A stretch of DNA of 19,137 bases from Tieghemiomyces parasiticus. Lineage: Eukaryota; Kickxellomycota; Dimargaritomycetes; Dimargaritales; Dimargaritaceae. The DNA is taken from positions 1 through 19,137 of the forward strand of contig JANBPT010000920.1 in NCBI GenBank assembly GCA_027575765.1. Direction: 5' to 3'. The notes beneath the pieces are model-generated. The model was not told where the DNA came from. It made no database searches and was given only the letters and a program-made list of their open reading frames with translations. Position numbers and translations under genes: made by a program. Shown one piece after another: positions 11,876-19,137 of this stretch; position 1 is the first letter of the stretch; each line of letters begins with the position of its first letter.

Positions 11876-11888
11876 TTTGTTTGTTTAC
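11876..11888 (-). promoter_or_regulatory. FLEX-like forkhead element (GTAAACAAACAAA on the minus strand)
   Basis: The + strand reads TTTGTTTGTTTAC, whose complement matches the FLEX consensus bound by the meiotic forkhead factor Mei4 in fission yeast. Mei4 is known there to activate cdc25. The element lies 68 bases after the TATA box at 11798 and about 1.36 kb before the cdc25 ATG. It is the longest FLEX match among the forkhead-type sites. Confidence 0.45.
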
Positions 11889-12855
11889 GACCGCCACGAC
11901 TTTACACCCTCGTCCCTGGGATTTAATATCCGCGGTGCCACTTTCCAACTCCTTTGCATTGTACGCTTTGGGAACGCCACTCCTCTCTGCACTTGTACAC
12001 TTGTTACTACTACTCTTGCATCGTGCTAATCTTCCGACCTCCGTCTTATTCACGCATACTCACATCCCGACCAGACTACAGGCCCCCTCTCATCAACCTA
12101 CCGGTCCACACCCCTACTAGCCTTTGTTATTATATTTCCCTACTTTAATCTCCCAAGTTCGTCAACTGACATCTATTTCGAGACTTTGGATCCGCCCCTC
12201 CCTTCGACCCTGCACTACTTCACCGACAGTCGCTCAACGCATCCCGTGTTCACACTTACCTACAGCAGGCCCCTACCGCATCGCCTCCCGGTATCGGCTT
12301 ACTGACTGTTTACCCATACTCGTCCATCGTTGTTGGCACACCGATCCTTTAGCATCCCTGAACACACCCAGTGGAGGTGTCGATCTTCTGGTGACCAGCT
12401 TCAAGTCTTCCCAACGTTCTGGTTGGCCAGCCCATCCTTTTCTACCGGTTGTTTACCTTTCAGCTCCTCTGGTATCCCATTTCGAGGTGTTGACGGTCCT
12501 CAAGGCGCCTACAACTCGTAATATTAGTCCCATCCTGACAACCACACCGTCACCGTCGACTTCCTGTTTTCCATTCCCCTTACGCTCCCAACTCCCATAC
12601 CTCCCACCGGCGATCCTTTGTTTCCACACTTCAGTCCCCTTCTCCACTGCCTTAATAGGTTGCAGTGCTGAACCTAAGTTGCTCCTCCTCGCCCATCCTC
12701 CAGCTCATCACCGCGCCGTCTCTGATCTTAAACTCCCCCCTCGCCCCCACCCCTCCACCAGTAAGACGATCCCCGCCCTACGACCCCGCCGTCCGCGTCG
12801 CCACCCCTCTTTCCCTGTTGCACCCTATTCTGCTCGACAACCCCGCCCTTAGCGT

Positions 12856-12939
12856 ATGCTGGCGGACGTCCCTCCCTCCCCCTCACCGTACCGTGGCGAT
12901 CTTTGTTTAGACCTGCCGTTGCTATTCGGCTATTTCTGA
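12856..12939 (+). CDS. Possible upstream ORF in the cdc25 leader (27 codons)
   Basis: This is the only ATG between 11833 and the cdc25 start. It opens a 27-codon frame that stops at TGA 12937-12939, leaving 304 bases before the cdc25 ATG. Its product begins MLADVPPSPSP and resembles nothing known. If the leader includes it, it could reduce or tune initiation at cdc25. It is real only if transcription starts upstream of 12856, which the sequence alone cannot show. Confidence 0.2.
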   Translation: MLADVPPSPSPYRGDLCLDLPLLFGYF

Positions 12940-13243
12940 GTCTGTTCCCTTCCAGTCCTCGAGTATAAGAACCACGGCGTGTTCCGCCTTGTTATTGTCC
13001 ATCATCACCCGCTCTCACCTGCACTGCGCTCTGTTTACATAATCTCCTCACTTGCCCAGCAGCCACGCACGTCTTAATTCTCCATCCCTTCTACCCCTAC
13101 CTATTCTTGCCGTCCCCCCTCCCTTGGCCCGCCCGCCCGCCGCTACCGTTGTGAATCAGTTACCTCCCTTTCAGTTACTGGTTTCCCGCCTCATCCAATC
13201 TCCCCTGTTCTCTCCTCTGACTTGTTCCTTCACATAACGCCCG

Positions 13244-14680
13244 ATGGATTCTTACATGTCTTCCCCGTGCGCCAGTAGCGCCGCCGCATCCTTCCTGACC
13301 GCCGAAGCTATGTCTCCGCTCAGCGCCTTGGTATCCCAGCCCGCCCTGGCTCTCCCCTCCCCGGTGTCCAATCTGACCAACAACCTCAACAGCAAGCTCT
13401 TTCTCAACCGCAGCCCAAGGAAGACCCCTCGGCGCAGCTTGATCGATTGTCTGACCGGCGCCCATGATGGTGACTTCGCCAGCGAGGCCTTCACCAAGCG
13501 CCAGCGGCTCACGCCCGCCGAGAACAACCACAATGATTCGTACTTCTCGCTCATGGCCCCGGTGCCACTCAGCTTACCCTCCACCGCGACTCCGACCCCG
13601 GCCGAGGCTGCTGCGCTCCTGCCCCCGCGGCCCAACCTCCAGGCCCGCAAACCCCCCATGAGCCGCGCCCTCGCCCGGTGCCGCCCGACTCACCGTGTGA
13701 CCGATTTGCCTATTGCCCAGTACTCTCTCAAGCGCTCCATGACTATGCACAACTTGCCCAGCCCGGTTGAACCCCCGTCCCCGGGCCTCCAGTTTTCGCT
13801 GCCCGCTCCCTCCTCACTCGACGCCCCGATCTCCCCGCTCCGCCGCGTGAGCCACCGGTCTCAGTCTTACTCGGAGCCCCTCGAGGACGCGCCCTGCCCT
13901 GACTCCCCACTCAACCCCACCGGCGCCCCGACCACCATCCAGCGGTCCCGCAGCTTCTCCACCACCCTTTCGGCCCCGGTTCCAGCCCCGGTCGCCCCCG
14001 CTGCCGAGTACGGCTGCCAGATTCTACCCTGTCTCAGCGCCACCCGGGATCCCCTCAAGCGCATCACCGTCGACACCATGGTCAAGGTGATGCACGGCGA
14101 GTTCCGCGACCGGTACGACGAGCTCCTGATTGTTGACTGCCGCTTCCCCTACGAATACAGCGGCGGCCATATCCAGGGCGCTATCAACGTGTCCACCCCC
14201 GACGACCTTGATGCCCATTTCCTGGCCCAGCCTCCGGCCCTGGACTGCCCTAAACGTCGCCTGGTGATCTTCCACTGCGAGTACTCGCTGCACCGCGCTC
14301 CCAACATGGCCATGTCCCTGCGTAACCGCGACCGCCAGCTCAATGCCATGAGTTACCCACAGCTCTGCTATCCCGAGGTGTACGTCCTGCAGGGCGGTTA
14401 CCGCAATTTCTACGTCGGCAACAAAGCCCTGTGCTACCCGCAAAACTACGTCGAAATGAACGATAACGACCACCGCGACGACTGCCGGTCTCGCATGGCC
14501 ACGTTCAAGCGCGGGTTCAAGCGCTCCAAGTCTTACACCGAAGGCTTTCCCGCCATGCTCCTGGCTGCGTCGTCTGGCCCGTCGCTTCAGCTCGGGGTTG
14601 AGGGCTGCGCCGACCTCACCGGCTCACCGGCTGGTTCCAGGGGACCCCAACCCGCCCAGCGGTCCGGCTCTTGGGCTTAG
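13244..14680 (+). CDS. cdc25: Cdc25-type M-phase inducer dual-specificity phosphatase
   Basis: The 478-residue product belongs to the Cdc25 family, which removes inhibitory phosphates from Thr14/Tyr15 of Cdk1 to trigger mitosis. The catalytic rhodanese-like domain spans about 260-407. It has D298-C299-R300-F in the entry loop (C299 is the position of the back-door cysteine), GGHIQGAINV, and the HCX5R active site H344-C345 to R351. It also has the family motif YPEVYVLQGGY (376-386). Residues 1-259 are Ser/Pro-rich and disordered-looking, with CDK-type sites S57-P-R-K, T61-P-R-R and S197-P-L-R. Four RSxS-aromatic motifs (R205, R234, R427, R473) look like checkpoint-kinase/14-3-3 sites. Start: an in-frame TAA is three codons upstream (13235) and the preceding 385 bases lack ATG, so 13244 is the first possible start; the next Met codon, at 13256, is a weaker alternative. 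There is no intron. Codons mostly end in C or G. Confidence 0.96.
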   Translation: MDSYMSSPCASSAAASFLTAEAMSPLSALVSQPALALPSPVSNLTNNLNSKLFLNRSPRKTPRRSLIDCLTGAHDGDFASEAFTKRQRLTPAENNHNDSYFSLMAPVPLSLPSTATPTPAEAAALLPPRPNLQARKPPMSRALARCRPTHRVTDLPIAQYSLKRSMTMHNLPSPVEPPSPGLQFSLPAPSSLDAPISPLRRVSHRSQSYSEPLEDAPCPDSPLNPTGAPTTIQRSRSFSTTLSAPVPAPVAPAAEYGCQILPCLSATRDPLKRITVDTMVKVMHGEFRDRYDELLIVDCRFPYEYSGGHIQGAINVSTPDDLDAHFLAQPPALDCPKRRLVIFHCEYSLHRAPNMAMSLRNRDRQLNAMSYPQLCYPEVYVLQGGYRNFYVGNKALCYPQNYVEMNDNDHRDDCRSRMATFKRGFKRSKSYTEGFPAMLLAASSGPSLQLGVEGCADLTGSPAGSRGPQPAQRSGSWA

Positions 14681-15450
14681 GACACATTGCCACCACATTC
14701 ACCCTTGTACTTTTATCTCACCCGTGCTTATTATTCTAACCATCCGTATTTCTATCGCTCGTCGTCTACCGCTTTTACATTCATTTTACGCACCTCTATG
14801 TATATCTCTCAACCCCCTCCCTCCCTCCGCCCGTCCCGTCCATCTGCACCGCTTTACTCCAACCATACCGCCTGTTAAATTATACACTCTCCTCCACCTT
14901 CTTCGCCCCCGCCTACTATCACGCCACCCTCATTCTTGTCGGCCTTTTGGCTTCATTTCAGTTGCATCAGGAGCCGAGGTGGGTCCGTCCCGCCCCTCGT
15001 CGCCCCTACTTTTGCATACTGCGCACCAATATTGGGCCTTAGTTTAACGGCATTTGCCTCGGCAGCACTCTCTCATTAAACATACACATAATATCATTTC
15101 GCGTATGGATCCAATTTGGCCCTATAGGCATTGCCCATGTCGGACCAGTCGGGCTGGGGACGGACCTGAGCAGGCAATCGTCACCAAGTCCTCTACACAA
15201 GCATTGTCTTCCCAGGTCTGTGAGACAATAAGACTTTATTTTACCCACTGTCAGTTGTGAGTGTAGCGAAATACAGGGTTCTAAGACTAGACGCACAGTT
15301 TTGACTGTAGCGCACCATGAGGCACGGAGAGAGCCAGTCGTGTCTGATCCAGCCAAAATACATAGAGCCACTGAACATAATAATGGGACGATGGAGACGA
15401 AGCAGACTGCACAAGATGCACGGTATATATTGGAGCCCACATTGACAACG
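14681..15450. other. 3' flank of cdc25, C+T-rich then mixed
   Basis: The + strand stays C+T-rich to about 15030, then becomes mixed. No AATAAA was seen on the + strand; TATGTATA near 14797 could serve as a yeast-like 3'-end efficiency element. No gene is supported. The strand composition reverses in this stretch, between the convergent genes cdc25 and uL11m. Confidence 0.45.
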
Positions 15451-15809
15451 AGAACAAAGGGCGGGGTAGTGTAGGGGGGTGAAGGGTGAGGTATTTCTAC
15501 CCACGGGGACTAGTTATAAGGCCCCGACGGAACGGATGGCGGTGGGCCATTTCCCGGCCGGGCGGTGAGCCAAGAGCCGCGGCATGGCTCAGAGGGATGG
15601 CCAGAGCGAGTAGGCCGAGGGTAAAGATGGACAATAGTGGGTAATACATACTATGAAACTGGCTAGTGTTTGCCTAGGCTGAACCTAAAAAAATATCCCC
15701 CCTGTAAAAATAAAAAATGTAATGCGTTATAGTGGTTATGGGTGATGCACACTGGTGGTCGACTGAGACAGACTCACAAGGCAGAAATGCGGCACTACTA
15801 GACGCCCCA

Positions 15810-15822
15810 AAATAATAATAAT
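15810..15822 (+). repeat. Short AAT microsatellite
   Basis: About four AAT units, followed by an imperfect continuation to 15830. Confidence 0.8.
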
Positions 15823-16099
15823 ACTAATAAGTGCACGGATACGAGGTGACAGGGAGCTGCAGAGTATGGGTGTGAGTTGGCAAGCAATGGCTGTGATATA
15901 TATAGTATGGCCAGAACTGGGCTGTCGAGCGGGCCAAGTTGACGGCAGCCGGTGGCGCTGAGCATTCCCATGCCAGCCCCTCCTCATGTTTCTCTCGTCA
16001 AGGGTGCTAGCCATTCACGACCCAGGTGGGTTGGTTAGAGGAAGAATGAATGACCGCTGCCCCTAACAATGACGGAATAAAGGCTGTTCATATAGGACA

Positions 16100-16126
16100 G
16101 GAGGAGAAGGAGGAGGAGGAGGAGAG
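16100..16126 (+). repeat. GGA microsatellite
   Basis: Five perfect GGA units at 16109-16123 with imperfect GGA/GAA units on both sides, inside the G+A-rich block. Confidence 0.85.
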
Positions 16127-16804
16127 ATATGGGATAGGAGAGTTCGCTCCAAAATGACGGGGGAAGGGATTCTGGGTGGTTGGGCATGGATTTGCGCGGG
16201 ATAGTTGGGGTTGGTTTTTTTTCCTGCGGTGCCTTGTCATGCCTTGAAGGAGAGCAGGGTCGATTGGATGTTGGAAATAGGGGATATGGGCGGCGGGAAC
16301 TTGTACATATGGGCAGGAGAACCCAAGAAAATAAGGGTGCGGTGAGTAATGACCTGGAGACTTCGAGCGGTCGGCCAGGCCCGTCACTTGGCCGATGGTC
16401 GGGGACGGTGGGAAAGCGTTGCCAGTACCAGAACAAAGAGGTAGGGCTCGGGCCACCGTGAATTCGCGCTTTTCAGTCGATGAGGAGAGGGTGGGGTTAA
16501 AGAATTATTATTTTACTGGACGACGCGCCTAGCCCAGTGAGCGGTATGCTCAAGGGCTTTCACAAGCCCTTTCAACATTGAGGCGAGTGAGTTATTTATG
16601 GTAGATGAATCGTCAGACATATTGGTGAGAAGTGGGAGAGGGGGAGGGGCAACATGGCCGACAAGGGCGGAGGACAGGCAGCAGGGTGACCTAAAATGCT
16701 AAGCAGGTGCATCGGTTAACAGGGAAATCGTAATGCCTGGACGGTATTAGATCATTCTACCAGCTCGAGAGGCTATAACAGGTTATGACCTCGAGCGCCA
16801 TCAT

Positions 16805-16815
16805 GGGGGGGGGGG
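16805..16815 (+). repeat. G11 homopolymer run
   Basis: Eleven consecutive G residues. It is the third G run of 11-12 in the window, after 3110 and 6473. All three lie in gene-free sequence. Confidence 0.9.
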
Positions 16816-17398
16816 TTGAGCAGGGTAATGTCTGGTAAATCCCACTTAGCGGAGTGTTGGGGTACAGTAGCAGATATTAGAAGAGGGGGGTAGTTGTAGT
16901 ATCCCCTTTAAGGATTGACACGGTGGTAAAAGGTGCGGCTGCAGTGCCCAAGGGGAGCTAGAAGCCGAGGCTCGGATGACGCTCAATAGAGACCCAGGTT
17001 CCAATGCCGGTACTACCGTAAGAGATGATGACTTGATTATTAGAAACGTGAAGGGGTAAAGTAGAGCCGACCCGTGGGATTGACAGCGGAGGTTTATTAC
17101 AAAATGATGGTGAACAAGGAGGGGGGAGGGCAAAGTGCTGCTGGGGACACCGGCAAGGGCGTTCGGTATATCATGACGGAGTGTTATCTAAGGTCGGCTA
17201 CGTCGAGTCGTAGAACGCAAGTGGGAGGAGAATGACGAAGTGCAGGCCAATGGGTCCGATGGGGCCACTGGGCACACTTTCGCACGCAGGCCGGTTCGAC
17301 CATGACGGTTGGGCAGCTCCGACGAGGAACAGGCAGTGAAGGACTAACCGGCGTGGCAGTGGGTGCAGCTGACCATAATGCTTGGGTAATTGATACAC

Positions 17399-17839
17399 CT
17401 AGGGCTGGACCTTGATGCCCACGGAGCGGGCCTGGCCGATAACAGACTTGCAGATCTTAAGCAGGTCGATGGGCGCCATACTCTCATCGCCCTTCTTGAT
17501 CTTGGCAATCTCATACACGTGCTTAAGCGAAATGGTCCCGACGGATTCTTGGCCCGGGTTCGTGGCGCCCTTCTCGACACCGGCGGCGCGCTTGAGCAGG
17601 AAGCTGGTGGGCGGTGACTTGATGGCGAAGGTAAATGTCCGGTCAGGCTTGATGTTGATCACGACGGGCGTCGGCGTCGATGGGGCTAGGTGCTTGGTAC
17701 GGTCATTGAACTGTTTGCAGAAATCCATCGATTTGACACCCCGTTGACCTAGTGCCGGGCCCACAGGTGGTGAGGGTGTGGCCTTGCCCGCCGGCACGAT
17801 GAGCTTGAGGATTGAGGCGGCCGTTTTGAGATTAGACAT
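17399..17839 (-). CDS. mrpl19: Mitochondrial large-subunit ribosomal protein uL11m
   Basis: The 146-residue product is a bacterial/mitochondrial-type L11 protein, which binds the GTPase-associated region of the large-subunit rRNA. The N-terminal domain carries [14 protein letters not shown] (22-35), the proline-rich segment that meets thiostrepton and elongation factors in bacteria. IKPDRTFTF (63-71) and KSPPTSFLL (74-82) follow. The C-terminal RNA-binding domain has [15 protein letters not shown] (101-115) and ends GIKVQP. Length is normal for the family, and the match is continuous with no intron. The start at 17839 has a strong context (CCACCATG), begins where family members begin, and the 5' flank has no ATG for about 150 bases. 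The frame stays open upstream to 17914 but only through a TTG. There is no obvious presequence, as is common for this protein. It is convergent with cdc25. Codons favour G/C endings. Confidence 0.95.
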   Translation of the reverse strand: MSNLKTAASILKLIVPAGKATPSPPVGPALGQRGVKSMDFCKQFNDRTKHLAPSTPTPVVINIKPDRTFTFAIKSPPTSFLLKRAAGVEKGATNPGQESVGTISLKHVYEIAKIKKGDESMAPIDLLKICKSVIGQARSVGIKVQP

Positions 17840-18232
17840 GGTGGGTAGGAGTGGTATCGGGGTGCGATAAGAGGGGGGTGGCGGTGAGAGTATACGGACA
17901 GTGCGTGGAGACAAAATAGGCGTCGCTTGGTCCCAGGAGGCAATGCGAGCTAGTCGAGGGCGAGCTCCCCAAGGTCAAAACGACGACGTGGCATGATCGC
18001 GGTATGGTCGACTCAAGGCTTGCAAATGGATTCGGGACAAGGGCGCGCCAGAGAATCGGGAGGGATATAACTGATGGTGCTATTTTGGTCACCTGACCCC
18101 GCTGTGCGGAGTTGTGCCGAGCGACCTCTGTGCCTGCGCATTTGATATGAGGGTCGAGCCGTTTATGGGACGTTGAGGTTATGAACGAGGGCAGCCTATC
18201 GCGTGGGTCTTAGGGTCGGCCGGCCGTGGTAG
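17840..18232. other. Probable divergent promoter region right of uL11m
   Basis: The first 80 bases upstream of uL11m are C+T-rich on its sense strand, like the flanks of cdc25. No TATA box or known ribosomal-protein element was recognised. If the open region at 18233-18887 is a plus-strand gene, this stretch would serve both genes. Confidence 0.35.
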
Positions 18233-18887
18233 TCAGGGTATCGGCGACAACGAAGTCACCCACCGACCCTCCCCGTTTATCTGTGGTACTCTGTAGAGAC
18301 GTTGAAGTATGGTAGAGTCCGGTTATCGCTGCGCCGCTGTGACTGGCACCTGCCCATGCTCCCCCGGGTCAACCCCAGTGACAGTGGATATCGGAGGATG
18401 GACAAGCTGGACTTTAGGCAACGTGGCCTGAACAGCTTTCGGAAGGTCTCGCTGACCAAGGAACAGGGCTGCTGTGCCATACTAGGCCGAGCTGTTCTTC
18501 ACCGGCGACTCGCTTTGTACGACCCAGCGTGTGTCGCACCGTAGCAGGGATACAGCGGCATCCGTAGGGGCAGGGCCGCAGCCACCGTGTGCCTCGCTCC
18601 GTTCCTTACACACTATGGCGCCAGCAGCCGCGGCGCTCTCCAACAGCCCCATTGGCCTTTTAGAACCGGCCTCCTTGGCAACCCGCAGGGCACTCTTCAA
18701 GGTCTTGGATTGGAAGGAGCCACGCCTCTGCCGCGCACCGCCGGCCTCCGTACGTTCATCACGTCGCTCGCATCCTGGCTCGGCCAGCCCAGGTACGACC
18801 ACAACCCCGCCGTCAAGGCGCGGCTCCTACCGCCCCAACCTGTCCGACCTGCCACCCCCTCCTCCTCCTCCTTGTCCACCGCTATGA
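18233..18887 (+). CDS. Possible unrecognised gene; strand and exon structure unresolved
   Basis: Two adjacent segments show GC-rich third positions but in different + frames. The first is open from 18233 to the TAG at 18542, most coding-like at 18350-18475 (includes MDKLDFRQRGLNSFRK). The second runs from 18486 to the TGA ending at 18887. It begins AELFFTGDS and ends in a Ser/Pro-rich tail with seven prolines. A GT-AG intron at 18446-18485 (40 bases, CTGAC at 18452) would join them in frame, but its donor GTCTCG is poor. Minus-strand frames at 18277-18480 and 18482-18802 share the same wobble positions, so codon bias cannot fix the strand. The C+T-rich flank after 18830 favours plus. No family was recognised and no start is certain; ATG 18309 opens a third, 40-codon frame. 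Confidence 0.25.
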
Positions 18888-19137
18888 CTCGACCCTCTTG
18901 GTTGGGTCTCTGTTTCTGCACCTTTTGCCTTATACCCGGGACGCCTTATTACCTCTCTTCCTCCCTCTACCCCCCCCCGACTAAACCGCATGTCATAGTT
19001 CGGTCACCGCCCAGCAACTCCCTTTTCTTCGTATGCAGCAGCCCTCTTAGTTCCGCATCCCTCCCTTTCTCGACCGCGCCAAGTCTCATTGCCACGCGTC
19101 CCTTACGAGTCTACATTAGCCCGCTTCCTCCCTTCCA
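18888..19137 (+). other. C+T-rich sequence to the window edge
   Basis: The + strand is C+T-rich, resembling the flanks of cdc25. It has few stops because of composition. I see no supported gene or site. Confidence 0.4.

Larger units (their letters stand above)
3214..13038. promoter_or_regulatory. Dispersed cluster of 14 forkhead-type sites (GTAAACA)
   Basis: Exact GTAAACA on the + strand starts at 3214, 3579, 5115, 7449, 7572, 7633 and 8538. Its complement TGTTTAC starts at 4300, 6792, 11175, 11882, 12307, 12450 and 13032. Nine of these extend to the octamer GTAAACAA: 3579, 4299, 5115, 7449, 7633, 8538, 11174, 11881 and 12449 (leftmost base). I found none in 1-3213 or 13039-19137. About 2.3 heptamers and 0.6 octamers would be expected in the whole window with equal base use. 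GTAAACAA is the classic core of forkhead transcription factors. All sites lie in the gene-free stretch before cdc25, the last about 205 bases before its ATG. Binding and the target gene are inferred. Confidence 0.55.
9101..13243 (+). other. Long C+T-rich upstream region of cdc25
   Basis: This 4.1 kb stretch is strongly C+T-rich on the + strand and has no supported gene. Because purines are scarce, stop codons are scarce on the + strand. That explains long open frames such as 12124-12852, whose translation is low-complexity and unlike any family I know. The 3' part (10864-13243) is nearly free of ATG triplets. It contains a TATA box at 11798 and five forkhead-type sites. The last 385 bases before the cdc25 start contain no ATG at all. 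I read the 3' part as promoter and probable long 5' leader of cdc25; the function of 9.1-10.9 kb is unknown. Confidence 0.5.
15451..17398 (-). other. G+A-rich (+ strand) region 3' of uL11m, no gene seen
   Basis: The + strand is G+A-rich, so the minus strand, the sense strand of uL11m, is C+T-rich. This mirrors the flanks of cdc25. Minus-strand open frames (for example 16035-16456) are stop-poor because of composition and have low-complexity translations. Simple repeats at 15810, 16100 and 16805 lie here. A minus-strand AATAAA (17093-17098 on +) is a weak candidate 3'-processing signal about 300 bases past the uL11m stop. Confidence 0.45.

Noticed and set aside
12124..12852. 242-codon open frame on the plus strand
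   Set aside because: It begins with a non-ATG codon and stays open because the strand is poor in purines and therefore in stop codons. The translation is low-complexity Pro/Ser/Leu/Arg sequence, and the region is ATG-poor.
11748..13174. Possible cdc25 leader intron from GTAAGT at 11748 to a pyrimidine-CAG acceptor near 12955 or 13174
   Set aside because: The splice signals fit, but an intron of over 1.2 kb is unlikely for a fungus, and GTAAGT/GTGAGT words occur at several other places. ATG depletion inside the supposed intron also argues against it.
13252..14473. Antisense frames inside cdc25 (13252-13659, 14024-14473)
   Set aside because: They are shadows produced by the GC-rich wobble positions of cdc25.
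16035..16461. Minus-strand frames of 122 and 133 codons and an opposing plus-strand frame
   Set aside because: They overlap one another in simple G+A-rich sequence including GGA repeats, with low-complexity translations.
1..19137. CRISPR arrays, insertion sequences, integrase attachment sites
   Set aside because: No regularly spaced direct repeats, terminal inverted repeats or transposase motifs were seen, and the genes are eukaryotic.

Overview
The window looks like nuclear DNA from a fungus, probably an early-diverging lineage, though I cannot place it to genus. Three things support this. There is a eukaryotic tRNA-Tyr gene with an intron, internal A and B boxes, no encoded CCA and a Pol III TTTT stop. 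There is an intronless Cdc25 mitotic phosphatase of fungal type. There is an intronless mitochondrial-type ribosomal protein uL11. The two protein genes favour G or C at the third codon position. Most of the rest of the window shows no such bias, which is the main reason I leave the many other open frames out.

Layout: tRNA-Tyr(GUA) lies at 111-195 (+). From about 200 to 13243 (13 kb) I can support no protein gene. This gap starts as mixed sequence, has G-rich patches (notably 6230-6620), and becomes strongly C+T-rich on the + strand from about 9.1 kb. cdc25 is at 13244-14680 (+). A C+T-rich 3' flank runs to about 15.05 kb. The sequence then switches to G+A-rich on the + strand up to uL11m, which is at 17399-17839 on the minus strand, convergent with cdc25. 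Right of uL11m is a candidate divergent gene of unknown function (about 18.23-18.89 kb), whose structure I cannot resolve. The window ends in C+T-rich sequence.

The most interesting signal is in the gap upstream of cdc25. Fourteen exact forkhead-type heptamers (GTAAACA or its complement) lie between 3214 and 13038, and I found none elsewhere; about 2.3 would be expected in the whole window. Nine of them are the octamer GTAAACAA. One is a 13-base match to the fission-yeast FLEX element, 68 bases past a strong TATA box. From 10864 to 13243 the + strand holds only three ATG triplets, against 17 in the shorter C+T-rich stretch just before it. This suggests a long scanned mRNA leader in front of cdc25. 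With the repeated checkpoint-type motifs in the Cdc25 protein, the window reads as a large and heavily regulated cdc25 locus. All counts were made by eye.
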